From DAISVY01 sp036826635 (GTDB lineage: Bacteria > Zixibacteria > MSB-5A5 > GN15 > FEB-12), in contig DAISVY010000003.1 in the NCBI GenBank assembly GCA_036826635.1, positions 62,001 through 126,000 of the forward strand: a DNA stretch of 64,000 nucleotides, written 5' to 3'. A model generated the notes under the pieces. It searched no databases, was not told where the DNA came from, and worked only from the letters and a program-made list of their open reading frames with translations. Of this stretch, positions 7,117 through 16,700 are shown in pieces. Positions within the stretch are counted from its first letter, which is position 1. Each line of letters starts with the position of its first letter. The translations under genes and the position numbers were made by a program.

Positions 7117-9468
7117 ATGAGATCAGTCATTCGGTTTGTTCTGGCTATTGTTTTGTTCTCTTCGCCGGTTGTTGCCGGGCCGGTTGGGACACCGGATAAG
7201 ACGGTGTCTGTCGGTTTCTTCGAAGCCGGTGAATACCCCGCCCATGCCGCACTGCGGTATCATTATCGCCGCCAACTGACGGGCCTGATGCCGGACGGTT
7301 ACACGGTTACTTTTCCTCCCAACGGTTTCAAATCCGCTTCGTGGAATCGTGACAGCTCTCGGGTCATGGCGGCCGAGCTGGCGGCTGATCGGTCGATTGA
7401 TATGGTTTTAGCTATCGGGCCCTGGACGGTCGAGGACCTGCTGGCGGCCGGTTTCGACCGTCCCATTATTGCGGCCTTTCGTTTCGCCCCGGAACTTGAA
7501 GGTCTTCTCGATTCCACCGGGCGACCAATCGTGCCGAATTTGACTGTCCGGGTTCGGACAAGGAAAATCGAAACCGACCTCAAATTGCTGACACAGCTTA
7601 CAAAAGTCAGGAAACTGGGGGTGCTGATTTTTCCGGCCGATACGAGTGCCGCGCCTGTTATCGATTCGATAGCTTCTATAGGCAAACGGGAGCATTTTGA
7701 GGTGATAACGGCCGAGGGGTATGATCTGGAAGGGACCTATGCTTTTTTCAAGGCTTACAACGGCCTGAAAGATAAGGTCGACGCTCTGTATGTCTCGCCG
7801 ATGTGGGGCTGTAACGACACCAAGATCAGACAGTTCATGAATATGGCCATGCGTGATCGGATAGATGTTTTGTCCAGTCAGGGGCAGGATATCGTCGAGC
7901 TTGGTGCTCTGGTCGGCGGCGGGGGAGAGGACATTCGCGCGGCGGCCTTGTACTACGTCTGGAAGACAATACGGATTATGCAGGGCGATACTCCGGCCGA
8001 TTTGCCCGTGGCTTTCCCTGAACAGCCGGGCTGGGCGGTCAACGAATTCGCAGCCACCGTGCTGGGAGCGGCGGTTGACAACGATCTTTGGTTATCCGCG
8101 GATGTGGTCGAAGGTCCGCCGGGTGAAGAAGTAGAGCGATTGTCCCTGCTCGAAGCGGTCGACCGTGCCCTGACCCAGAATCCCGGTTATCTGGCTCGCT
8201 ATGATGTTTTGGCGGCGGCGGCCGCGGCGGCCGGTGAAGCCTGGTCCGAATATCTGCCTCAAATCGGTCTTGACGCCGCAGCCTTTCACTTCGACGACAA
8301 CACCGTCCACAACGACAATCGTTATGATAACGACCGCTACCGGGCGTCATTGGTCCTGCGGCAATCCCTCCTTTCGCTGGAGACGGTTCGCACGATTGAA
8401 CTGGCTTCCCGCCATCGGGATCTGGCCCGCATAGATCAGCAGCAGGCGGCTCTTGATCTCGAATTGGGGGTTGTTATCGCCTATGCCAATTACCTGCAAG
8501 CGCGTTATTCCCTTCTGATCGAGTCCGCTCATCGCAACCGGGTTGAAGGCTGCCTCCAACTGGCCCGTGTCGAGGAGAAGTTGGATATCACCGATGTTGC
8601 GGATGCGTTGCGTTTGGAAGATCAATGGCTGCGAGCCACGCAATCTGTCGCCGAGGCGAAACTGAATCTGAAAATCGCCCGGATACTCCTCAATACCCTT
8701 TTGGGTCGTCCCGGGGAAACGCCCTTTGTGCTGGAAGAGAGCCCGTTCGATCAGGACAGGATTTACGGTGTGTATTCCCGGCTCCGCCAGTTGAGCCACA
8801 ACGAAACCGAGAAGCGGCACCTTGTTGATTTTCTTGTCAGTCAGTTGCTGGCAACGAATCCGATCATAGAACGGGATCGCGCCGAACTTGCTCTCCGACA
8901 AACCCGCTTGGCTCGAAACATGGCCGGTTTTACTCCTCAAGTCGGTTTGCAGGCCTCGTTCAATTTGGCCGATGAATGGTCGACAACGCCGTGGTTCGAA
9001 GAGGAACACGCCACCTGGTCGGTCGGGGCCACTCTTGATCTTCCCCTTTTCCTGGGAGGGAAGCGTTTCAAAGAGCGCCGTCGGTTGAAAGCCGAACTCA
9101 GCGAACAGCAGTACCGCAGGGACAATACCTATTTTGAAACCACGGCCCGTCTTGAAGTTCAACTGGAGCGTTTGCTCGAACTGATTCTGGTCCGCCCGTT
9201 GACCGCCCGCTCAGCCGAACTGGCGACTCAATATGTTGATATGATTATAGATGGTTACGAGATCGGACAACGCCCGATGGCCGATCTTATCGACGGTCTG
9301 AACCGGGATCGCGACGCCCACCTTGAGGCTATCGCAATCCAGTTCAATTATTTCGAGGCCGTGGCCCGGCTGGTCAATCAGGTCGGCTGGTGTTTGCATG
9401 AGTCCGGTCGCCTGCCCGACGATGAGTTACTGACCCATCTTCAGGGCCTGCCTGATCAGGGTGATTAG
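7117..9468 (+). CDS. Fusion of ABC substrate-binding-like domain and TolC-family outer-membrane efflux domain
   Basis: A 783-residue secreted protein. It begins with a signal peptide (MRSVIRFVLAIVLFSSPVVAG). Next comes a periplasmic-binding fold like the ABC_sub_bind/TrpX family (about residues 30-330; stretches such as LLTQLTKVRKLGVLIFP and VDALYVSPMWGCND). The C-terminal half (about 355-770) is TolC-like: long amphipathic helices, the repeat-opening motif LLEAVDRALTQNPGYLARY, and later VGATLDLPLFLGGKRFKERR, typical of outer-membrane efflux proteins. Fusing a solute-binding domain to an efflux channel is unusual and suggests ligand capture coupled to export or sensing. The ATG at 7117 is preferred to an upstream TTG because it gives a clean signal peptide; GGAG lies 11 bases before it. 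Alone in its transcription unit. Confidence 0.8.
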   Translation: MRSVIRFVLAIVLFSSPVVAGPVGTPDKTVSVGFFEAGEYPAHAALRYHYRRQLTGLMPDGYTVTFPPNGFKSASWNRDSSRVMAAELAADRSIDMVLAIGPWTVEDLLAAGFDRPIIAAFRFAPELEGLLDSTGRPIVPNLTVRVRTRKIETDLKLLTQLTKVRKLGVLIFPADTSAAPVIDSIASIGKREHFEVITAEGYDLEGTYAFFKAYNGLKDKVDALYVSPMWGCNDTKIRQFMNMAMRDRIDVLSSQGQDIVELGALVGGGGEDIRAAALYYVWKTIRIMQGDTPADLPVAFPEQPGWAVNEFAATVLGAAVDNDLWLSADVVEGPPGEEVERLSLLEAVDRALTQNPGYLARYDVLAAAAAAAGEAWSEYLPQIGLDAAAFHFDDNTVHNDNRYDNDRYRASLVLRQSLLSLETVRTIELASRHRDLARIDQQQAALDLELGVVIAYANYLQARYSLLIESAHRNRVEGCLQLARVEEKLDITDVADALRLEDQWLRATQSVAEAKLNLKIARILLNTLLGRPGETPFVLEESPFDQDRIYGVYSRLRQLSHNETEKRHLVDFLVSQLLATNPIIERDRAELALRQTRLARNMAGFTPQVGLQASFNLADEWSTTPWFEEEHATWSVGATLDLPLFLGGKRFKERRRLKAELSEQQYRRDNTYFETTARLEVQLERLLELILVRPLTARSAELATQYVDMIIDGYEIGQRPMADLIDGLNRDRDAHLEAIAIQFNYFEAVARLVNQVGWCLHESGRLPDDELLTHLQGLPDQGD

Positions 9469-9504
9469 CATGACTGCGGTTGTTCCGGGATCGAGTAGTG
9501 TGTC

Positions 9505-10152
9505 TTACCGCATTACATCAAGGAAATAACGTACCGCATAAACCGCCGAAACCAGCACGACCAGTCCTGTTCGGATAGTTTTCTTCCAGCGAGAGTCGCG
9601 GAACGCAGGTACGATTTTTCCGCGCATCGTTAGATAAAAGACCCGCGCGTATGCGGCCAGCGACACAATCAGAAGAATCAGGGTAATGATCGTCATCAGC
9701 GTAATGCCGAAATCGAATCTGAGGATGTAACTGCCCAGCAATATGACAATGGCCGCGAAGCAGTATTTCCCCGGCAGGTTCGACGGCAGGCTGATATGGC
9801 GTCCCGTCGTCAGTATTATCCCGCCCCCGAGAATCAGCAGGTCTCGTCCTATGATAGCTGCCGCCATCCAGACCGGAAAATCGCGGTAGAAAATCAAGCC
9901 CAGGACCAGAAGCCCGGCGAATACCTTGTCTGCAACGGGGTCGAGTGTTATTCCCAGCGCCGTTACGCGGTTTTGCCGACGCGCCAGAGCACCGTCGAGA
10001 CCATCGGAGAGACCTGCTATGATCACTACTCCAACCGTAAATATCAGAGCTGTCGGGCCCTCTTGCGATAAGCCGATAACGGCGACTATTCCCAGGGGGA
10101 TACGAGACAAGCTCAGCAGATTGGGTATTTGCAGCAGCTCTCGCAGCTTCAC
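9505..10152 (-). CDS. pgsA: CDP-diacylglycerol-glycerol-3-phosphate 3-phosphatidyltransferase
   Basis: This membrane enzyme makes phosphatidylglycerol phosphate, the first committed step to phosphatidylglycerol and cardiolipin. The 215-residue protein has the CDP-alcohol phosphotransferase motif D-G-x2-A-R-x8-G-x3-D-x3-D, readable in DGALARRQNRVTALGITLD followed by PVAD, and several hydrophobic segments. The N-terminus (IPNLLSLSRIPLG) is typical of PgsA rather than PssA. Start is GTG with GGAG about ten bases upstream. It is the first gene after the minus-strand tRNA-Glu. psd and pssA elsewhere in the window supply the other phospholipid branch. Confidence 0.92.
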   Translation of the reverse strand: MKLRELLQIPNLLSLSRIPLGIVAVIGLSQEGPTALIFTVGVVIIAGLSDGLDGALARRQNRVTALGITLDPVADKVFAGLLVLGLIFYRDFPVWMAAAIIGRDLLILGGGIILTTGRHISLPSNLPGKYCFAAIVILLGSYILRFDFGITLMTIITLILLIVSLAAYARVFYLTMRGKIVPAFRDSRWKKTIRTGLVVLVSAVYAVRYFLDVMR

Positions 10153-10260
10153 AGTATCAAAACTCCGGTCTTCAAATCAGAAGCGAGGGTAGACAAATTG
10201 TTGGATGTTCGCAAGGACAGTTGCCGAGCGGGGAAAAGCATTCCGGCATACAATAAGAAT

Positions 10261-10306
10261 CGGGTAGCCTGCAACACCCACAGGGATCGGTGTTACTGAC
10301 TACCCG
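10261..10306 (-). terminator. Two-step hairpin after tRNA-Glu (probable terminator)
   Basis: Nested inverted repeats: an outer stem CGGGTAG/CTACCCG and an inner stem AACACC/GGTGTT. They are followed on the minus strand by ATTCTTATT. Position nine bases past the tRNA 3' end fits a tRNA terminator, though the T-run is broken. Confidence 0.55.
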
Positions 10307-10314
10307 ACTGCTTT

Positions 10315-10386
10315 TAGCGGTACGGGGGATCGAACCCCGGCTTGATGGCTGAGAACCACCTGTCCTAACCACTAGACGATACCGCC
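10315..10386 (-). tRNA. tRNA-Glu (anticodon CTC)
   Basis: The minus-strand sequence folds as a tRNA. The acceptor stem is GGCGGTA with TACCGCT (one G-U pair). The D arm contains TCTAGTGGTTAGGA. The anticodon stem is GGTGG/CCATC with loop TTCTCAG, giving anticodon CTC. The T arm is CCGGGGTTCGAACCCCG. The TCTAGTGGTTAGGA D arm is typical of tRNA-Glu. CCA is not encoded. A CAATGCT/AGCATTG hairpin lies immediately upstream of the 5' end. Confidence 0.95.
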
Positions 10387-10388
10387 GA

Positions 10389-10410
10389 TTCAATGCGCAA
10401 TGCTAAAGAG
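10389..10410 (+). repeat. Copy 1 of a 22-base repeated block
   Basis: TTCAATGCGCAA then T then GCTAAAGAG. The same block with one change recurs at 13550-13571. Here it lies just upstream of tRNA-Glu (tRNA on the other strand), overlapping the left arm of a small hairpin. Confidence 0.6.
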
Positions 10411-10810
10411 CAGCATTGCCAATATATAAGACTTCAAAAAATACTGTCAAGTTAATTTAACTTATTGCATATCAGTGTCTTACGGCCGCGATTTCGGTTA
10501 ATCTCATGCCCCGAAACAGCTTATCGAAATAGCTTTTTTTTTGGATTTTCCTGATTTTATCCGGATCAGGCCATGATTTTCACGGGGTTGTTCTGCCATA
10601 ATGGCATGCCAGCCGCCTCGGCCGTTTAGATGTGAGCCTTCGGCCGTGTCCGGGTCGGCTCGGCGGCCGATGCGTAATCGACGATTCGACAAATCGTTCG
10701 GTCATTTGGCGATGCCCGGAGCGTTGAGGCCAAAGACATTTAACCAAATGGAGGGGCTGTCGGGAAAATGGGCTTGTCGGGATGTTTCTTGGCTGTTGTT
10801 TTTTTTGCGT
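10411..10810. other. Non-coding gap between tRNA-Glu and the Lon-family gene
   Basis: The gap contains a hairpin CCTGAT/ATCAGG (10550-10570) preceded by a ten-base T-run at about 10534. Small open frames here overlap each other on both strands and show no codon bias, so I see no gene. Confidence 0.4.
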
Positions 10811-10838
10811 TTGATTCCCCGGGGGGCACTTCTATATT
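10811..10838 (+). promoter_or_regulatory. Promoter of the Lon-family protease gene
   Basis: TTGATT, 16-base spacer, TATATT. The inferred transcript begins near 10845 and the start codon is at 10876 behind a GGAGG site. Confidence 0.65.
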
Positions 10839-10875
10839 GGTAAGACTATCGACTCTGTTCTATGGAGGATGCCGT

Positions 10876-13407
10876 ATGCCGGCTGCGAAACAACGCAAAA
10901 CCAGCACCCCGCGTGAATTGAAATTCAAAGACCTTGATTATTCCGTAAACTACAAAACCGGTTCAGCCCGCTGTTCGGACGATTTCGAACCATGTTGTGA
11001 GATCATCGGTCAGCAACGGGCGATTGAAGCTATTCGGCTCGGGCTGCATGTCGAAAGTAAGGGCTATAATATTTTCGTGACCGGGCTTCCCGGGACCGGT
11101 CGTACCACTACTATCAGTCATTTGCTGGAACAGCTCGAGAAACGCAAACCGGACCTTCACGACGTATGCTATGTGAACAATTTCAAGAACGTCGATAACC
11201 CCCTGCCGTTGGTGTTCAAATCCGGTGATGGTAAACGTTTCAAGCGCGATATGGAGTACCTGATCAACTCACTGCGCAAAGTGGTTCCGAAGATATTCCT
11301 TTCGGAGGATTACAAGGACCGGCAGAGTCGGGTAGTGCGTGAGTTCGAGGGACGGCAGAAGAAACTGGTTGGCGATTTCGAAGAAAAACTCACCAAAGCC
11401 GGGTTCGTGATGGTGCAAATCCAGGCCGGGTTGAGTATCCGAAACGAGATTCAGCCCCTGATCGATGGTGAACCAACCTCTCTGGAGCGACTGGAGCGGC
11501 TGGCCAAAGAAGGCAAGTTCGCTTTGGCGCAGCTTGATGACATACGGCGCAAATGGGACAGCCTGCGTCGCGATTTCGATATAACCACTGTCGAGACGAA
11601 AAAACTCAGCGCCAAACTCGAAGAGGCTATAGAGAAGCTCAACTATTCCATGGTTGCTCCCCTCGTTGCCGACAAGGTTAACCTGCTGAAGAAGCGGTAT
11701 GCCGACGAGCCCGTGGTGGCCTATCTCGAGCAGGTCGAGGAAGCGTTGGTGAGTGATCTTGATCGTTATCAGGAAGCCCGACCGCGTCGGGGTGAGGAAG
11801 AACCGCCGGCTTTTCGCAAGCGGGAACCTTTCGAAGAGTTCTCGGTCAATCTCCTGCGCGACAGCACGCAATGGGATGGAGTGCCGATAATCATTGAGAA
11901 ATCGCCTTCTTACAAAAATCTTTTCGGTTCACTTGAGCGAGTGGTGGATCGTTTCGGTATCTGGCGCACCGATTTTACGCGGATTTTCTCCGGCTCACTG
12001 TTGCAGGCGGCCGGCGGTTATCTTGTTATGAACGCTCTTGATGTGCTTACCGAACCGGGGGTGTGGGTACCGCTGAAACGGGCGCTCCGTAATGGCGAAC
12101 TGGAAATAACCGGTTATGATCCCTTTTATATGATGGCGGGGTCCGGTATCAAGCCGCAGCCGATTCCCCTCAAAGTGAAGGTTGTTCTGATCGGCGATGC
12201 TCACGTGTACAATTTGCTGTGGTACTACGACGAGGATTTCAAAAAAGTCTTCAAGGTCAAGGCTGAATTCGATACCGTCATGGAGTACAACCGCAAGAAT
12301 GTCCGCAACTATTATCAGTTCATTCGCCGGGTGATCGACAACGAGGGGCTGCCGACCTTCGATTTGTCCGGCATGCAGGCGACAGTCGAGTATGGCCGTC
12401 GTCTGGCCGGTCATCGCGGCAAGCTGAGTTTACGCTTTACCATGCTGACGGATCTGATTCGCGAGGCGGCTTTCTGCGCCCGGCAACGCCGGGCCAGGAG
12501 AGTGGAACGCCGCGACGTGCTCAAGGCCGTGCTCAATCGACGGGGGCGTCTCAATCTGGTCGAGGACAAAATTCAGGAAATGATCGACCATGACGTCCTG
12601 ATGATGTCCACGTCGGGGGCCAAAGTCGGTCAGATAAACGGTCTGTCCATCTACGACATGGGGGAATTCCAGTTCGGTCGCCCCACCCGTATTACGGTTA
12701 ACACTGCGCTTGGTAAAGCCGGCGTGATCAACATCGAGCGCGACGCCGACCTCTCGGGACCTATTCATAACAAAGGTGTGGGTATTCTGACGGGTTTTCT
12801 CCGTTACATGTTTGCCCAGGATAAACCGCTGGTGATGTCCGCGTCAATCGGTTTCGAGCAGTCCTATAGCGGTGTCGACGGTGACTCGGCCTCGTCGACC
12901 GAGGTATACGGCATTCTTTCTTCCTTGAGCGGTTTGCCCATCAAGCAGAGCATCGCCGTTACCGGGTCGGTTAACCAGAAAGGCGAGATCCAGCCGATCG
13001 GGGGCGTGAACGAGAAGATCGAGGGGTTCTATGACGTTTGCAAGCGGCGCCGCCTCACCGGGCATCAGGGGGTTATAATACCTTACCAGAATGTTCAGGA
13101 TCTTCTTTTGCGTTCCGACATCATGGAAACCGTCAGGAACGGCAAGTTCCATATCTGGCCCATCAAGACCATCAGTGAAGGTATTACCATTCTCACCGGT
13201 GTGCCGGGCGGACATCGCCTGCCCAGGGGCGGCTTCACGGCCGGTTCCGTGATGGACAAAGCCGACCGGAAACTTCGCACCATGGCCGAAATGTACGAGC
13301 GCTTCGGTCGAGACGAAGTCCGGCAGAAGAAGTCGGAAGATAATGACGGCGGGAACAACCGGTCCGGGCGGCAGCGTCGGCGCACGACGCCCGGTCGAAA
13401 AAAATAG
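10876..13407 (+). CDS. Lon-family (S16) ATP-dependent protease with AAA_32 domain
   Basis: An 843-residue soluble protease. The N-terminal part holds a Walker A (GLPGTGRTT, residues 70-78) in the AAA_32 arrangement with a long charged helical insertion (about 160-330). The C-terminal part is the Lon proteolytic domain with the Ser-Lys dyad: Ser671 in GDSAS and Lys714 in GVNEKIEGF. The 43-residue spacing equals that of classical Lon. It lacks the classical Lon N-terminal substrate domain, so it belongs with the LonB-like/YcbZ-like group rather than LonA. The ATG at 10876 has GGAGG seven bases upstream and matches the promoter; an in-frame ATG 36 codons earlier would start upstream of the -10 box. 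A terminator follows. The very basic C-terminal tail (RRRTTPGRKK) is likely disordered. Confidence 0.9.
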   Translation: MPAAKQRKTSTPRELKFKDLDYSVNYKTGSARCSDDFEPCCEIIGQQRAIEAIRLGLHVESKGYNIFVTGLPGTGRTTTISHLLEQLEKRKPDLHDVCYVNNFKNVDNPLPLVFKSGDGKRFKRDMEYLINSLRKVVPKIFLSEDYKDRQSRVVREFEGRQKKLVGDFEEKLTKAGFVMVQIQAGLSIRNEIQPLIDGEPTSLERLERLAKEGKFALAQLDDIRRKWDSLRRDFDITTVETKKLSAKLEEAIEKLNYSMVAPLVADKVNLLKKRYADEPVVAYLEQVEEALVSDLDRYQEARPRRGEEEPPAFRKREPFEEFSVNLLRDSTQWDGVPIIIEKSPSYKNLFGSLERVVDRFGIWRTDFTRIFSGSLLQAAGGYLVMNALDVLTEPGVWVPLKRALRNGELEITGYDPFYMMAGSGIKPQPIPLKVKVVLIGDAHVYNLLWYYDEDFKKVFKVKAEFDTVMEYNRKNVRNYYQFIRRVIDNEGLPTFDLSGMQATVEYGRRLAGHRGKLSLRFTMLTDLIREAAFCARQRRARRVERRDVLKAVLNRRGRLNLVEDKIQEMIDHDVLMMSTSGAKVGQINGLSIYDMGEFQFGRPTRITVNTALGKAGVINIERDADLSGPIHNKGVGILTGFLRYMFAQDKPLVMSASIGFEQSYSGVDGDSASSTEVYGILSSLSGLPIKQSIAVTGSVNQKGEIQPIGGVNEKIEGFYDVCKRRRLTGHQGVIIPYQNVQDLLLRSDIMETVRNGKFHIWPIKTISEGITILTGVPGGHRLPRGGFTAGSVMDKADRKLRTMAEMYERFGRDEVRQKKSEDNDGGNNRSGRQRRRTTPGRKK

Positions 13408-13469
13408 ATCGCCTTTTACCATTATCTCCCGATCCGCGAGCCGTGGTGGCGGTTGTCGCCTTCTCTTCG

Positions 13470-13502
13470 CTCCGACGAACTGTCTTGTCGGAGTGCATTT
13501 TT
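13470..13502 (+). terminator. Terminator of the Lon-family gene
   Basis: Stem CTCCGAC (13470-13476) with GTCGGAG (13487-13493), then TGCATTTTT. It lies 60 bases past the stop codon. Confidence 0.7.
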
Positions 13503-13505
13503 CTC

Positions 13506-13533
13506 TTGACATCCGGGACCGTGGAGTTATGTT
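13506..13533 (+). promoter_or_regulatory. Promoter of the small RNA candidate
   Basis: TTGACA, 16-base spacer, TATGTT, beginning four bases after the preceding terminator. There is no protein frame downstream on this strand, only a hairpin-rich stretch and a terminator. Confidence 0.6.
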
Positions 13534-13549
13534 TTCGACGAACGTACTG

Positions 13550-13571
13550 TTCAATGCGCAAAGCTAAAGAG
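13550..13571 (+). repeat. Copy 2 of a 22-base repeated block
   Basis: TTCAATGCGCAA then A then GCTAAAGAG, differing from the copy beside tRNA-Glu at one base. Here it forms the 5' arm of the small RNA candidate's main stem. Confidence 0.6.
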
Positions 13572-13623
13572 ATCAGACCTGTATGAATGTTGCCATCGTT
13601 TGATATGATCTCGGCTTTGAATT

Positions 13624-13658
13624 GAGTCGCGAACGGTTGACCCGGTCGCGACTCTTTT
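13624..13658 (+). terminator. Terminator of the small RNA candidate
   Basis: A nine-pair stem GAGTCGCGA (13624-13632) with TCGCGACTC (13646-13654), followed by TTTT. Confidence 0.75.
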
Positions 13659-13720
13659 GTATTTCGGGAAACATCGATGGTATGGCGGCGGTGACGACGG
13701 GGAGCGGCTCCCTTTTGTCA

Positions 13721-16700
13721 CTAAAAGTCGGCGCCGAACGAGAAGTATGACGTCGGCTTATCGGACACTGTTTCCCAGTCGGTTGACCAGGCCAGGTCAT
13801 AGCGCAGCAACACCAGTCCGAAGAGATCCATACGAGCCCCGAAACCGAAACCCGTTTTGACATCGTCCCAGGTGTTGTTCGATCCCGTCCATGCGGCACC
13901 GATGTCGGTAAAGACCACCCCCGTGATATTACCCAGTACGATAGGGAGGGGATAACGCATGGCGAAATACTGGATGAGCGGGAAACGGAATTCCCAGTTG
14001 ATCAGCCCGAAACGGTCACCGGACAGATCGTAATACTTCTGGCCGCGCAACGGCGTGACGACATCGGCAAAATACAGGTTCTCGACGTCGTATACTTTCG
14101 CGTCCAGTGTTCGCGTGCCTATCCAGTTGGTTGTACCACCGAGGAAATACTGTTTGGGGGTACCGCCGAATGATGCTCCGCCGGCGATGCGAAAGGCCAT
14201 GGAGAAGGTCTTTCTGAAATGCCAGTATTTACGGAAATCGAAACCGATTGACTGAAAATCGACGTCGTCGGAGTCGAACAGGTTAATGCCGCCGTCTATG
14301 GAAATCTTCATCCGTCGGCCGTTGACGGGAGCCGTGGCTCCCCACAGGACGTTATCGAACACCCACGAGGCGGCGAGTATGGTTACTTTGGATGATCGGT
14401 TTTCGCGTGTGTCTCCGGCGTTGCGGTCGTAGTATTTACGATCTATGAAAAACTGGGAGAGGGAAAATTCCAGTCGACTGAAAGTTGAGAAAGGTCGCCG
14501 GGCAAAACCCTGCAGGCCGTAGAAACGGTCGGAAAACAGAAAGTCATTGTTGTCTACGTAATAGCTCTTGGAATGAAAAAGTCCGGCGCCCAGGTTGGTC
14601 CGTTTCTTGTTGTTGAGATAGTAAGCCTGGATGTAGGACTGATCGATGGTGTTGACCAGGTCCGTGGCCAGGTAGATTTGATGGTTGCCGAGGTAATCGG
14701 AGAACACGAAGTACGACTGGCCGCGCATTCCGAAGAAAGTGTCGTACGAGAACCCGCCGCCCACGTAATCGGGCGTAAATTTTACTTTGTAGCTGTGAAT
14801 CTGGTACTCGCCGCTGGGCAGCATGGGGGGAATCGAGTCGAAAGATTCCGGTTCTTCCATAGGTGCGGCGAAGAGGCTGTCGTCGGCGATGTCAATCAAC
14901 ACCGAATCGAGAATGCTGTCATCGGCCTCGCTGACGAATACGAATTCATCGTCGTACACGCCGGTTTCGGTTACCACCTCGGTTTGATCTTCGTCGTTAT
15001 CGTCGGTTGTCTCCTCGGTCCCGTCGGTTTGCTCGACGTCCGACGAATCGGAATTATCTGGCGGTTCCGATTCGGTCAGGTCTTTATTTTTGGGGGCATC
15101 ATTTTCTGTTTTCGTCGGTGGTCCCAGGTCGGCCAGGGGGCGTTTCAGCAGGTCGTATTTTCCCGAAGCGAAATCAGTAAGAGTCAGCACGCCGCTGTCA
15201 CCCTGCGGGATCAGTTCCTTGAGCATGAAGATGTCGAATGCTCCCTGGAAGAAAGCCGAGTAAGCCAGTTCGTCCCCGTCCGGTGACCAGGATATCTCCC
15301 GCACACCGGTGAGTATGTCGGTGACCGCGAAATATCTGAGGCTGTCCAGATAGCCGATATAGATGTTGTCGATACCGTTACGGTTGGAAACGAAAGCGAT
15401 TTTGTGACCGTCGGGTGCAACTTTCGGTTTGCGGTTCTGACCGGGGCCGACATCGACCGGCGAAACGATCTCCGTGCCGATATTCACCCGAAAGAGATTG
15501 TAAGTTCCATACTCGAAATCGCCCGGCATGAAGGCGCCTTCTGTGTTGACATAAGGATGCCCCGCGTTATCCATGACCGGGTTTTCCGGATGAGGACGGT
15601 CGGAGGCGAAGATCAGGGCATCCGAGTCCGGCAGCCAGTCGGGTTCTACATCGTCGAATCGATCATCGGTAATTTGCTTTATCGCGTCGCTTTCGATGTC
15701 ATAAACGTAAAGGTCGCGCTTGTGGGAATCGAGAGCCGAGAAAGCTATCTTTTTGCCATCCGGTGACCATACGGGGGAGACCACGTTGTAATAATCCAGC
15801 CGCTTCTTGAGGTAAACCTCTTTCTTCTCAACGTCCAGCAGGAAAATGGCTTCTTTTCCTTTTGATTTGGCGACGAAGGCCAGGCTGCGGCCGTCGGGCG
15901 AAAACGACATGCCGGAAAGATATGAATGCAGCGATTCCAGGTCGGCCGAGCGCTGCGCCTTGACCAGTTTCTCCTGTACTTTTCCGTCTTTGGCTGAAAT
16001 CAGGACGATTTCGGTGTAATCCGAACGGTCGGTGAATATGGCGATTTTCTCACCATCGGGTGAGAACTCGGGCATTTCGTTGTAATAGGAGCCGTCTTCA
16101 CGGGCGCGGGTCAGGGGCTTGCCGATTTCGTCGGCTTCCTTCCGTTTGGCCAGCGACGGCCAGTAACGCCGTTTCATTTCCCGGGAGAAGTCTTTATAAA
16201 ATTCCTCTTCGTTGGTACCGAGAACGGCTTTGAATACCTTCTCCATGGTCAGGTGAATTTTACCCATCCGGAAAAGCTCGCCCAGCTTGTCTTCACCGTA
16301 GCGGTCGGCGATGTATTTGATCATTGCCTGTCCCTGCTTGTAGGCCATGAAGCCGCCGAGATATTGAGGAGGAGCCAGGTAACCGTTGACGGTGGCGTCG
16401 CGGACGTACATGTCGGACTCGTAGTCCCAGCCGTGTCGTGAGGAGTATTCGGCGAAACCTTCTGCCAGCCACAGGGGCATGTTGAACAGGCGCTGCCGCG
16501 ACAGAAGCGACGAGAGCGAGTTGCCGTAGAGCATGTCATAAGACACCGCGTGGGTAAGTTCGTGATGCAGGACATGCCGGAAATCTTCGTACGAGCCGCT
16601 GAATGGAATAGCGATGCGACTTTTGAAAACTTCGGTAAAGCCGCCCACGCCTTCGCTGAGCATCGACGAAATGATATTCGTTTGTTGAAAATCGTTATGC

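Larger units (their letters stand above)
13540..13658 (+). ncRNA. Small RNA candidate of about 120 bases
   Basis: The stretch is bounded by a near-consensus promoter and a Rho-independent terminator. Between them lies a long stem: CAAAGC (13559-13564) with GCTTTG (13614-13619), and GAGATCA (13569-13575) with TGATCTC (13606-13612). The two parts are separated by a TAAA/G internal loop and capped by a 30-base loop. It contains copy 2 of the 22-base repeat. No reading frame or known RNA family is recognised. It could also be a long untranslated leftover, but the promoter-stem-terminator order favours an RNA gene. Confidence 0.55.

Noticed and set aside
10504..10843. Small open frames on both strands upstream of the Lon-family gene
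   Set aside because: They overlap each other, lack ribosome sites and read as low-quality Arg/Pro/Ser-rich protein.
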